A stretch of 13,884 nt of DNA from Chloroflexota bacterium. GTDB taxonomy: Bacteria; Chloroflexota; Anaerolineae; Aggregatilineales; UBA2796. Below, one piece after another: positions 1-7,800 of this stretch (positions are counted from its first letter, which is position 1; the number at the start of each line of letters is the position of its first letter). The DNA lies in assembly GCA_003695215.1 (NCBI GenBank), contig RFIM01000230.1, forward strand, positions 1 through 13,884, read 5' to 3'. The position numbers and the translations under genes were made by a program. The notes under the pieces are model-generated. The model worked only from the letters and a program-made list of their open reading frames with translations, ran no database searches and was not told the origin of the DNA.

Positions 1-320
1 AGGTAAAGTAGCGCCGTCAGGGCAGCCGTCAGCGCGCCAAGCGCACAGTTAACCAACAGCACAGTCAAGGTTTGGTCGCCCAGCAGCGCGATCAGCAACG
101 GGAAGCCTGGCGGGCGCACCAGGAAAAGGCTGTTTTGAAAATCGCCTGCCTCCATGAAGTGGCGCGCTGGTATGGCGTAGGATGGATAGTCGCCCCACTC
201 AAAAGCGCCTAAGCCTGGCGTGTAATTGGCCAGCACATACAGCAAACGCAGGCTTAGCGCCAAGATGAAAATGCTGCCGAAGGCGCGCCAATGCGCTCTG
301 ACTCTGATCTGTTCACTCAT
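1..320 (-). CDS. GT39/ArnT-like membrane glycosyltransferase, N-terminal fragment
   Basis: This is the first 106 codons of a gene that runs off the left edge of the window. The translation starts MSEQIRVRAHWRAFGSIF, followed by a hydrophobic helix at about residues 16-31. A polar loop then carries WGDYPSYA (Asp44) and a VRPPGFPLLIALL stretch at 68-80, and a second hydrophobic segment covers about 85-106. A first transmembrane helix followed by a loop Asp and an RPP/KPP motif is typical of polytopic GT-C enzymes of the GT39/PMT/ArnT group. These transfer sugars from lipid-phosphate carriers on the outer face of the membrane, and the loop Asp is the usual catalytic residue. The ATG overlaps the end of the preceding gene in ATGAGTGA (8 nt), so translation is probably coupled. 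No clear Shine-Dalgarno sequence is seen. Donor and acceptor cannot be told from this fragment; another GT-C family member is the main alternative. Confidence 0.7.
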   Translation of the reverse strand, partial: MSEQIRVRAHWRAFGSIFILALSLRLLYVLANYTPGLGAFEWGDYPSYAIPARHFMEAGDFQNSLFLVRPPGFPLLIALLGDQTLTVLLVNCALGALTAALTALLY

Positions 321-756
321 CAGCCACTGGCCGAATGCCCTTGTAGACTTTCGGACTGGAGAGCGTGAGCAGGATCAGCTGCGGATTGCGCTTAGGCAAG
401 TAGCGGCTCAATTCTTCAGGCGAGAGCGGCTTGTTGCCGTTCGCCAAAAAGACGCGGAAGACGGCATCGACCAAAGGCATGTGTTCGTTCAAAAAGTTCG
501 GATCGGCGGCGGCTTGTGCAATGGCGTGCTGCAAAGCGTCTAAGCGGCGCACTTCAGCCGTCTCAGGGTCGATCCAGTCGATCAGCTCTTGGGGCGCGTC
601 GCCTTCGAACTGGGCGCGCTTCTCGGGCGGCAAATGGCTGATCAAATAGGCTCTGAGATCGCGGTTTTCGCGCCGCCACCAATCGTAATCAATGTGAAAT
701 TTAGTTTGGAGCGTCGGCTTCAGGCGGCTGCTCGGCGGACGTGGAACGCTAGTCAA
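313..756 (-). CDS. Conserved hypothetical protein (Chloroflexota type), 147 aa
   Basis: The function is unknown. The core reads TKFHIDYDWWRRENRDLRAY, then an acidic IDWIDPETAEVRRLDALQ stretch, LVDAVFRVFLANGNKPLS, and a C-terminal LSSPKVYKGIRPV. The last ~50 residues (helix, PLSPEELSRYL, helix, short hairpin) look like a small winged-helix-type fold. I recognise this pattern from conserved hypothetical proteins in Chloroflexota, but cannot confirm it by search. The open frame extends to a TTG at 810, inside the preceding gene. I prefer the TTG at 756 because GAGG lies 5 nt upstream of it and it leaves a clean 23-nt gap after the preceding stop codon. It sits between a DNA-binding-like protein and a membrane glycosyltransferase, and overlaps the latter by 8 nt, so all three are probably one operon. 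Confidence 0.75.
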   Translation of the reverse strand: MTSVPRPPSSRLKPTLQTKFHIDYDWWRRENRDLRAYLISHLPPEKRAQFEGDAPQELIDWIDPETAEVRRLDALQHAIAQAAADPNFLNEHMPLVDAVFRVFLANGNKPLSPEELSRYLPKRNPQLILLTLSSPKVYKGIRPVADE

Positions 757-779
757 GATAGCCTCGTTTCTCAAGCAAT

Positions 780-2366
780 TTATGATGCCTCGCCGTCGCT
801 CATGCGCCAATAGCCATTGCCAACGGATTCAAACTCAGTGCGCGCTATGAGCGTGGCGAAGATCGGCCCAGGCGGGCAGCGTCGCATAATATTTACCGCA
901 CTATAAAGCGTTTTGGCGTGAACAGTGCCCTGCGGCATCAGGCGCGCCAACTCAGGCAGCAGCTCGCTGAGGATATCGCTTAGCGAGCGCCGACGGTTGC
1001 GCGTCTGCGCCCAGACTTCATCCACGCCGTCAATGTCCTCTGCGCCTAAGATCATCAGATCATCGTATTCAGCGCCAATCGAGCGCTTGAAGTTCTCAAA
1101 GCGCAGCTTGCCGCCGCTGGGAATGGCGAGACGGATATATTCTGTGCGCGGGCGATGCGCCTTGAAGTCCAGGATGAATTGCGAAGGGTGCTCAGTGGCG
1201 CGGAAGATCAGGTGCGCGCCAATGGGCAGCTTATAGCGCCGATAGAAATCGCTCAAGCCGCAGATATAGCGCCCTTCGCGCATCACCCAGGCGCTGAACG
1301 GCTGATCCGTCTGCCCGTCAATCAGCGTGATCAGCAGGCGCTGCGCTTCTGTGGCAGGCGGCAACATCGCCTCAAGGTAGGCATTCATAGGCAGCGTTCC
1401 CATGCGCCGATGCGGATAGATCAGGCGGATGTGCACTTCGCGCGGCGGCTTGTCCAGCGGCGGCAACTCTGAGAACTCATCGCCTAGCTCGATCTCCAAC
1501 TCGCGCAGTTCAGGCGTCAGCAGGCGATCATCGTATGGCACAGGACGATACTCAAGGCGCGGCGGCACGCTCTGCACCTCAGGCGGCTCAAGGCGGCGCA
1601 AAAACCAGCGCACATCGCCATCCGCGCCGACATTATCAAAGCGCTCGTCTTGGCTGAGCGCCACATTCAGCGAAAAAGCGCGCAGCGGCAAGGGCAGCTC
1701 AGGTGCAAAATCCAGATCGGGCAGCAAATCTTCAGCTGTGGCAGGCCCGCCTTCGCGCAAGTCCAGCACAGCCTCAGCCAAATGCAAGTGGGCTACAGTG
1801 GCCTGTGCCAGCAGGCTGCGCACGAACCAATAGCCGCCCATGAAAATCGCATCAGGCTCAGCCACAAGGCGCGCCTCAAGCGCCTCGCTGATTGCCTCGC
1901 CATAGTGCTCGAAGATTGTCTCAGGATTGGGCTGGAGGCTATTGAGCAGCGCGTCTAGGTCGTGGCTGACTTCGTTGAGCGGGTGTGGCACACTTAGGTC
2001 GGCGGCGAATTCGCGGCGCTTCTCGCCGAAGGCGACCTCGATCACGTTGAAGTGATCGTAATCGGGATTGTTGCCCGCGCGTATGCCGACGACCTTGCCG
2101 CTGGCAAAATTCAGGGCGGGGAAGATGAGCTCCTGCCCGATCTCGTAGTGCTTGGCAGGCTGGAAAATTGTGGCCGAAGCTAAATGCTTGCGCAGCCGCT
2201 CGAGTTCGGCGGCCAGGCGCTGCTCGATGAAGAAAAGGGCCACTTCCCGCGTTGTGAGCGGCTGTTCAGTCTCTAGAAAATGCGTGAAAAGCGCATCGAT
2301 GTCCGCTCGCGTGATCTTCAGGTCCGTTGTCCAGTAGGCCGCGGTTTGGGTTTGCAATTGCAGCAC
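780..2366 (-). CDS. Conserved protein with winged-helix-like segments, 528 aa
   Basis: The specific role is unknown. There is no signal peptide or membrane segment, so it is probably cytoplasmic. Residues ~18-62 form a helical block with PLTTREVALFFIEQRL. Residues 76-131 hold a GKVVGIRAGNN beta-rich segment. Two stretches look like the helix-plus-wing of HARE-HTH/winged-helix domains: about 225-260 (ALSQDERFDNVGADGDVRWF) and the C-terminus, about 461-522 (GTVHAKTLYSAV, then FESVGNGYWRM). Residues ~310-455 are a beta-rich domain. The start is a GTG with a full GGAGG 9 nt upstream. It is first in an operon with the 147-aa protein and the glycosyltransferase, and is led by a good promoter at 2425-2453. 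DNA binding is inferred from the wing-like segments only. I know of no characterised member. Confidence 0.78.
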   Translation of the reverse strand: MLQLQTQTAAYWTTDLKITRADIDALFTHFLETEQPLTTREVALFFIEQRLAAELERLRKHLASATIFQPAKHYEIGQELIFPALNFASGKVVGIRAGNNPDYDHFNVIEVAFGEKRREFAADLSVPHPLNEVSHDLDALLNSLQPNPETIFEHYGEAISEALEARLVAEPDAIFMGGYWFVRSLLAQATVAHLHLAEAVLDLREGGPATAEDLLPDLDFAPELPLPLRAFSLNVALSQDERFDNVGADGDVRWFLRRLEPPEVQSVPPRLEYRPVPYDDRLLTPELRELEIELGDEFSELPPLDKPPREVHIRLIYPHRRMGTLPMNAYLEAMLPPATEAQRLLITLIDGQTDQPFSAWVMREGRYICGLSDFYRRYKLPIGAHLIFRATEHPSQFILDFKAHRPRTEYIRLAIPSGGKLRFENFKRSIGAEYDDLMILGAEDIDGVDEVWAQTRNRRRSLSDILSELLPELARLMPQGTVHAKTLYSAVNIMRRCPPGPIFATLIARTEFESVGNGYWRMSDGEAS

Positions 2367-2424
2367 GCGATCAAGCCTCCAGCGTGTCGGTCAGCGCAGC
2401 AGCGCAACAGAGCTCCGACCTGTA

Positions 2425-2453
2425 ATTATAGCCTGCTGATTGGCAGGATGCAA
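2425..2453 (-). promoter_or_regulatory. Sigma-70-type promoter of the 528-aa gene, with inverted repeat in the spacer
   Basis: On the minus strand TTGCAT (2453-2448) and a perfect TATAAT (2430-2425) are separated by 17 nt, about 60 nt upstream of the GTG start. The spacer itself contains CCTGC-CAATCA-GCAGG, an inverted repeat with 5-nt arms, which is a natural place for a repressor or activator to bind. The promoter lies just downstream of the tRNA terminator, so the operon appears to be transcribed independently of the tRNA. Confidence 0.7.
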
Positions 2454-2470
2454 AAGCCTGCGCAGCCCTG

Positions 2471-2505
2471 TAAGAAAGCAGGTAGGCGCGCTTTGCCTAC
2501 CTGCT
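2471..2505 (-). terminator. Rho-independent-type terminator after tRNA-Pro
   Basis: Read on the minus strand, an 11-bp perfect stem (AGCAGGTAGGC with GCCTACCTGCT) closes a 7-nt loop and is followed by TTCTTA. The T-tract is short and interrupted, but the stem is strong. The hairpin begins 7 nt after the tRNA 3' end, which fits termination of the tRNA transcript. Confidence 0.8.
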
Positions 2506-2512
2506 GCTGAAG

Positions 2513-2586
2513 TCGGGGTGCCCGGATTTGAACCGGGGACCTCTTCGTCCCGAACGAAGCGCGCTGCCAGGCTGCGCTACACCCCG
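2513..2586 (-). tRNA. tRNA-Pro (anticodon CGG)
   Basis: This is a 74-nt cloverleaf read on the minus strand. The acceptor stem CGGGGTG pairs with CACCCCG, with A as discriminator. The D-arm has GCGC/GCGC. The anticodon stem CTTCG/CGAAG closes the loop TTCGGGA, which gives anticodon CGG (reads CCG). The T-arm is CCCGG-TTCAAAT-CCGGG. All stems are perfectly paired. The CCA end is not encoded (CTTC follows), so it must be added by tRNA nucleotidyltransferase. It has its own promoter upstream and a terminator downstream. Confidence 0.97.
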
Positions 2587-2597
2587 TAGTAGGCGCT

Positions 2598-2626
2598 AGT
2601 ATAACATAGCGTCTGTGAGGGCACAA
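2598..2626 (-). promoter_or_regulatory. Promoter of tRNA-Pro
   Basis: On the minus strand TTGTGC (2626-2621) and TATACT (2603-2598) are spaced by 17 nt. A TG one base upstream of the -10 makes it an extended -10. The -10 ends 11 nt before the tRNA 5' end. It lies in the short gap after the TPR gene, so the tRNA need not depend on read-through. Confidence 0.68.
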
Positions 2627-2658
2627 GGTCGAACTTCGCTCATCTGAAGGCGCGCCGA

Positions 2659-3666
2659 TCACTCCGACATGCGCAAGCCGAGCGCCTTGAAGCGCCGCTC
2701 GGCCTCGAACAAATAGCCCGAGCCGCGCGCGCGCACGGTCATTAAATTCGAGTAGCGCTTCAAGCACAGCCCCGCAGCCTGATAGGCTTGTGCCACATGC
2801 AAGCTGCGCGCCCGATCCCGCGCGGCCGCCAAAGCGCGCTCAAAGGCATCCTGTGCTGCCGCCAACTGGCTGCGATCCACCTCCAGAGCCTTGCCCAGCG
2901 TCATGTAGAGCACGGCTAACGGCCGTAGATCGCCGCCATAGTTGATGCTGTTCAAGCCGTTGTAGCAATGTTTGGCGGCCAGGCGCGGTGTGCCTTCTGC
3001 CAGGGCCACCTCGGCGCGCAGCCAGTGATACTCAGGTGCGAACCAAGTCAAAGCGCGCTCTGCAATCAGCCCATCAGCCTGCCTCAGAAGCTCAGCAGCG
3101 TGACGCGGCTGTGCCAGGCCGAGCGCCGCTCGCGCTTGTGTCAACAGGCTCTCCACATAAGCGTGCCACACATTTCTAGCGCGGAAGAACGCGCCTGCAG
3201 CCGTGGCTTGCCGTTGCGCCACTGCGAAGTTGCCCATGTCCAAGTGATATTCACGCGCCATCAAGTGCTGTTGCCAGGCCACGCCGCACTCGTCGTTATG
3301 CCGCTTGAAGAATGCCTCAGCCTGCACAAACAGCTCATGCGCCGCCGCATACTGACCAATATAGCATAACGCTGCGCTTTTCAGGCTCAGCAAGTAGCCA
3401 ACTGGCTCGATCCAGTCATTCTGGTTCGCTAAATGCAGCGCCTTCTGCAAGTTCTCCAGCGCGTTCTCGGCCTCGCCGAGTGCCCAGTGCAGCCCAGCTA
3501 ACTCACAGCGCGCTTCAAAGCCCAGGTCGCCGTTCAGCGCAGCCACTTGCTCTGCTTTGAGCGCCTCAAGGCGTGTCTCTAGCTCAGCAGGATTGCGCGC
3601 AGGCTGAAAAGGGATAGTCACCTCAGTCACGGCTGGCATACAAGCTGTGTTCTCCGCCTGGTGCAT
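2659..3666 (-). CDS. TPR-repeat protein, 335 aa
   Basis: The protein is almost wholly alpha-helical, with degenerate tetratricopeptide units. Recognisable ones are at about 63-82 (GEAENALENLQKALHLA), 104-123 (GQYAAAHELFVQAEAFF), 145-164 (GNFAVAQRQATAAGAFF), 185-204 and 266-283 (LAAAQDAFERALAAARD). No catalytic domain, signal peptide or membrane helix is visible. TPR arrays act as protein-protein scaffolds; the partner is unknown. The array resembles the ligand-sensing TPR part of bacterial transcription activators, but no DNA-binding domain is attached. The start is taken at the ATG at 3666; an ATG 9 codons downstream (3639) is also possible, and neither has a well-spaced Shine-Dalgarno. It is transcribed divergently from ltaE. 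Confidence 0.8.
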   Translation of the reverse strand: MHQAENTACMPAVTEVTIPFQPARNPAELETRLEALKAEQVAALNGDLGFEARCELAGLHWALGEAENALENLQKALHLANQNDWIEPVGYLLSLKSAALCYIGQYAAAHELFVQAEAFFKRHNDECGVAWQQHLMAREYHLDMGNFAVAQRQATAAGAFFRARNVWHAYVESLLTQARAALGLAQPRHAAELLRQADGLIAERALTWFAPEYHWLRAEVALAEGTPRLAAKHCYNGLNSINYGGDLRPLAVLYMTLGKALEVDRSQLAAAQDAFERALAAARDRARSLHVAQAYQAAGLCLKRYSNLMTVRARGSGYLFEAERRFKALGLRMSE

Positions 3667-3704
3667 GCCTCTGAATGCAATTTAACTCACCTTTTGTAGA
3701 ATTT

Positions 3705-3733
3705 TCTATACATCTCATAACACATTTTGATAA
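3705..3733 (-). promoter_or_regulatory. Candidate promoter of the TPR gene
   Basis: On the minus strand TTATCA (3733-3728) and TATAGA (3710-3705) are separated by 17 nt in an AT-rich stretch that stands out from the GC-rich surroundings. Each box matches the sigma-70 consensus at four of six positions. The position, 39 nt before the ATG, is sensible. Confidence 0.45.
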
Positions 3734-3746
3734 AACACGAGCGCAA

Positions 3747-3759
3747 ATAGGCAGCCTAT
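3747..3759. promoter_or_regulatory. Operator-like palindrome in divergent intergenic region
   Basis: ATAGGC-A-GCCTAT is a perfect inverted repeat with 6-nt arms around a single central base. It lies between the divergent promoters of the TPR gene and ltaE, upstream of both -35 regions. Its placement fits a dimeric regulator, but no regulator is identified. Confidence 0.4.
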
Positions 3760-3765
3760 CGGGTG

Positions 3766-3800
3766 AGCGCCTATAAAGCGCTATGTTATAATCAGGCGCT
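3766..3800 (+). promoter_or_regulatory. Extended -10 promoter of ltaE, flanked by an inverted repeat
   Basis: A perfect TATAAT at 3787-3792 is preceded by TG plus one base (TGTTATAAT), an extended -10 that can make up for the absence of a clear -35. The -10 is bracketed by AGCGCCT (3766-3772) and AGGCGCT (3794-3800), an inverted repeat with 7-nt arms. The ATG of ltaE is 36 nt downstream of the -10. The promoter should also serve the penicillin-binding protein gene. Confidence 0.6.
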
Positions 3801-3828
3801 GTAGACTCAGAGAGAGGCGATTTTCGGC

Positions 3829-4872
3829 ATGGACACGATTGATTTGCGCTCTGATACCGTCACACATCCGACTTCGGCCATGCGCGCTGCTATGGCGGCC
3901 GCTGCTGTTGGCGATGACGTCTACGATGAGGATCCAACCGTCCACGCCTTGCAAGATTACGCTGCCGAGTTGCTGGGCAAAGAAGCCGCGCTCTTTTTCC
4001 CGACTGCCACTATGAGCAACCTGACAGCTGTGCTGACGCATTGTGGGCGCGGCGATGAGGTCATTCTCTCGCACAAGGCGCACATTTTTGAGTATGAGCA
4101 GGGCGGCGCCTCGGCGCTGGGCGGTGTTGTCTATCGCACTTTGCCCGTCAACTTTGATGGCACGCTCGACTTGCAAGCGATTGAAGCGGCTATTCGCCCT
4201 GATGACGTTCATTTCACGCGCACGCGCTTGGTGTGCCTTGAAAACACGGTCAACGGCTGTGGCGGCACGCCCATCACTGCTGAATATACCGATGCTGTCG
4301 GCGAATTGGTGCGCAAGCACGGTCTCAAGCTCCATTTAGATGGCGCGCGGCTTTTCAACGCGGCTGCCGCTTTGAACGTCTCGCCTGAGCGTTTGGTGCG
4401 CGCCGCCGACTCAGTGCAGCTGTGTTTGAGCAAGGGATTGTGCGCGCCACTGGGCGCGTTGCTAGTCGGCAGCAAGGAGTTTATCACACAGGCGCGTCGC
4501 GTGCGAAAAGTGCTGGGCGGCGGCATGCGCCAAGCGGGCGTGATCGCCGCGGCAGGCCTCTTGGCGCTGCAGCAAATGCGCCAGCGCTTGATCGAAGATC
4601 ACTACACAGCGCAGCTGCTGGCAGAAGGCTTGGCAGAGATCGAAGGCGTGCGCGTCGAGCCTGTTCACATCCGCACCAACATGGTCTTCTTCCACTTGCC
4701 TGCAGGCGTCGATTCGGACGCATTTGTGGCAGAACTCAAGGCGCGCAACGTGATCCTACGCGGCCGATCGCCTTTCCGCTTAGTGACGCACTACTACATC
4801 ACGCCTGAGCGCGTGCGCTACGCTTTGAGCGCCATGCGCGAGGTTTTGGCACGGCTGCGCGTTGCAGCCTGA
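3829..4872 (+). CDS. ltaE: Low-specificity L-threonine aldolase
   Basis: This PLP enzyme cleaves L-threonine and L-allo-threonine to glycine and acetaldehyde in the cytoplasm. The 347-aa length is normal for the family. Hallmarks are the N-terminal LRSDTVT (6-12); His84 in SHKAHIF, which stacks on the cofactor; LDGAR (170-174) with the PLP-binding Asp171 and Arg174; the Schiff-base Lys202 in LSKGLCAPLGALLVG; GGGMRQAG (230-237); and Arg313 near the C-terminus for the substrate carboxylate. GAGAGG lies upstream of the ATG at a rather long spacing. The penicillin-binding protein gene begins 7 nt after the stop codon, so the two are co-transcribed. A metabolic link to the wall is not obvious from the sequence; glycine supply is only a guess. 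Family assignment is secure. The exact preference between threonine and allo-threonine cannot be told. Confidence 0.95.
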   Translation: MDTIDLRSDTVTHPTSAMRAAMAAAAVGDDVYDEDPTVHALQDYAAELLGKEAALFFPTATMSNLTAVLTHCGRGDEVILSHKAHIFEYEQGGASALGGVVYRTLPVNFDGTLDLQAIEAAIRPDDVHFTRTRLVCLENTVNGCGGTPITAEYTDAVGELVRKHGLKLHLDGARLFNAAAALNVSPERLVRAADSVQLCLSKGLCAPLGALLVGSKEFITQARRVRKVLGGGMRQAGVIAAAGLLALQQMRQRLIEDHYTAQLLAEGLAEIEGVRVEPVHIRTNMVFFHLPAGVDSDAFVAELKARNVILRGRSPFRLVTHYYITPERVRYALSAMREVLARLRVAA

Positions 4873-4879
4873 GGCGAGT

Positions 4880-7800
4880 ATGGCACGGCTTGGGCAGGCA
4901 TACACGGTTCATAAGCGCAGAGCGCGCCGCAAGCAAAGCCAGCAGGCGCAGGCGCGCGGCTTGATCGGCACCTTCGCGCTGCTGATTGGCATCGCCTTGA
5001 GCGCCGTCTTGCTCACGGCCATCAGCGGCGTCGCGGCTTTCATCGGGCTCTATAACTTCTATGCGCGCGACTTACCGCCGCCATCTGAGATCGTCAAAGT
5101 GCGCGAGCAATTCGAGACGACGCTGATCTACGATCGCAGCGGCAAGACCGTGCTTTACCAAGTCCTCGATCCGAGCGGCGATAGGCAATATGTGCCAATC
5201 AGCCAAATCGCGCCTGAACTGATCCAAGCCACGATCGCCATTGAAGATCGCAGCTTCTACACTAACCCAGGCTTCGATGTGCGCGGCATCTTGCGCGCCC
5301 TGTGGCTAACAATGCAAGGCGACGTAGTGCAAGGCGGCAGCACTATCACGCAGCAGTTGGTCAAGAACACGCTAATTGCGCCTGAGGAACGCGCGCAGCT
5401 CTCGCAGGCACGCAAGATCAAAGAGATCATCCTCGCCGCTGAAATCTCGCGTCTCTACAGCAAAGATCAGATCCTAGAGTGGTATCTGAACACGAATTTT
5501 TACGGCAATCTGGCTTATGGCGTCGGCGCAGCAGCGCGCGTGTATTTTGGGAAAGCGGCGCGCGATCTGACGTTGGGCGAAGCGGCGATGTTAGCGGCCA
5601 TTCCACAGAATCCGCAGCTGAATCCGTTGGATGCGCCGCTTGCGGCACGCCAACGCCAAATCGTGGTGCTGGAGAGCATGGTTGCAGCGGGCTTCATCAC
5701 GCCGCAGCAGGCCGAGCAAGCCGCTGCGCAGCCGATCATCACACAGCCGCTCACAGAGCGCTTTGGCATCGTGGCGCCGCACTTCGCCATCTTCGCGCGG
5801 GCTCAGGCCGAGCGCTTGCTGGATGCGCAGGGGCTAGATGGCGCGCGGCTTGTGCTTGGCGGCGGCTTGCGCATTTACACCACGCTGGATTTGGATTTGT
5901 ACTTCCAAGCTGAATGCGCCATGCGCGCGCACGTCGAGCGCCTTCGTGGCGGCGATCCGAACGCGGCGCCGAACAGCGGCGAAGGCAAGGCGTGCCTGGC
6001 AGCTCAATACTTGCCCGTGCCGCCGAATCTGCGCCTGAACACGCCGCGCAACGTCACTAACGCTGCCAGCGTCATCATCCGCCCACAGACGGGCGAGATT
6101 TTGGCCATGGTCGGCAGCTTGGATTACTACAATAGCCGCATTCAGGGCAGCTTCAACGTCGCGGCGCAAGGGCTGCGCCAGCCGGGCTCAGCCTTCAAGC
6201 CGTTTGTGTATGTGGCCGCTTTCGCCTCGCCTGAGGCGCGCTTCACGCCTGCTACCATGCTCCTGGACGTCCCGACGACGTTCAACCAAGACGGCGTGCC
6301 TTACACGCCGCGCAACGATGACGGTCAGTTCCGCGGTGTGGTCAGCGTGCGCGAGGCGCTCGCCAATTCTTACAACGTGCCCACAGTGCGCGCGCTCAGC
6401 GCCGTGACTATCGGCCAGGTCATCCGCATTGCCCGTCAGCTCGGCTTGAACACGCTCAATCGCCCTTTAGATGAGTACGGCTTGTCGCTCGCGCTTGGCA
6501 GCGCCGAAGTCACCTTGCTGGACTTGACCTACGCCTACACGCCTTTCGCCACGCTCGGCGTGATGGCAGGCACGCCTGTTCAGAATCCGCGGCTTGGCTA
6601 CCGCGCCCTTGATCCTGTTGCCATCTTGCGCATTGAGGATCGCAGCGGGCGCATCTTGTGGCAGCTGGATGAGCGCAGCACGACCTTTGGCAGGCAAAGC
6701 GTGCTGCAGGACGCGCTCGCCTACCTGATCACGCACATCCTCTCAGATGAGAGGGCGCGCTTGCCCGCTTTTGGCGAAGGCAACGCCCTGCAGCTCTCGC
6801 GCCCAGCTGCCGCCAAAACAGGCACTACTAACGACGTGCGCGATGCCTGGACAGTCGGCTATACGCCTGATTTGGTGATGGGCGTGTGGGTCGGTAATAA
6901 TGACAACACGCCGCTAGGCGAGGATCTGAGCGGTGCGACGGCTGCAGCGCCGATCTGGCACGCTGTGATGGAATATGCGCACCGCCGCGACAACCTGCCG
7001 CCACGCGGCTGGCAAGCGCCCAGCACTATCGTCGAGGCGACAGTCTGCCAGCGCAGCGGCCTGCTGCCCACGCCCGATTGCCCGAAAGTCAAGGAGATCT
7101 TCTACGCCGAAGGCGACTTTAGCACAGTGCCAACACAAGTAGACACCTACTGGCGGCGCTACCGCATCAACGCGCGCAACGGCTTGCGCGCCACGGCTGA
7201 AACACCGCCCGAGCTGATCGTCGAGCGTATCTACTTCGAATATCCGCCTGAAGCCCAGCTTTGGGCGCGCCAAACAGGCCAGCCCTTGCCGCCAACAGAG
7301 TACGACTCAGCGCGCACAGCGCGGCTGAGCCTTTTGGCGGGCAATTTGAGCGCGCCACAGAGCCTGGAGCGCGTGCGCGGCACAGTCGAGGTGCGCGGGC
7401 GCCTGCCGAAGGAACGCATCGTCGCCTATCAGCTGGAATACGGCCAAGGCATCAGCCCTGAGCGCTGGTTCGCTATCCCGCTAGAAGAGGCGACGCGGCG
7501 CGGCGAGGACGTGCGCCTGGCGCTGTGGGACACACGCGCGCTAGATGGCCTTTACACGCTGCGCTTGAGCATGGTGCTGGACGATCAGAGCCTGCAGACG
7601 CATACCGTGCAGGTGACGGTCGACAATCAAGCGCCGAGCCTGCAATGGATCGCGCCTTTGCCAAACGACGCTATCAGCGCCAGCAAAGGCGCCCTTCAGC
7701 TGATGCTGAGCGCGACTGATAACGTCGAGATCGCTTACGTTGAATTCTTTTGGAACGGCACGCCGATCGCGCGCATTGAACGCGCGCCTTACATGACCGA

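Noticed and set aside
757..810. N-terminal extension of the 147-aa protein to a TTG at 810
   Set aside because: It would overlap the preceding gene by 31 nt and adds residues unlike the conserved core. The TTG at 756 has a well-placed GAGG.
2426..2767. 113-aa frame on the minus strand
   Set aside because: It crosses the tRNA-Pro, its promoter and terminator, and the end of the TPR gene, so it cannot be a real gene.
3781..4335. 184-aa open frame on the minus strand
   Set aside because: It is antisense to ltaE, whose catalytic residues are all in place on the plus strand, and it runs through the ltaE promoter. It is a shadow frame.
4862..4879. TTG start for the penicillin-binding protein gene
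   Set aside because: It overlaps the end of ltaE and has no ribosome binding site, whereas the ATG at 4880 has GAGG 5 nt upstream.
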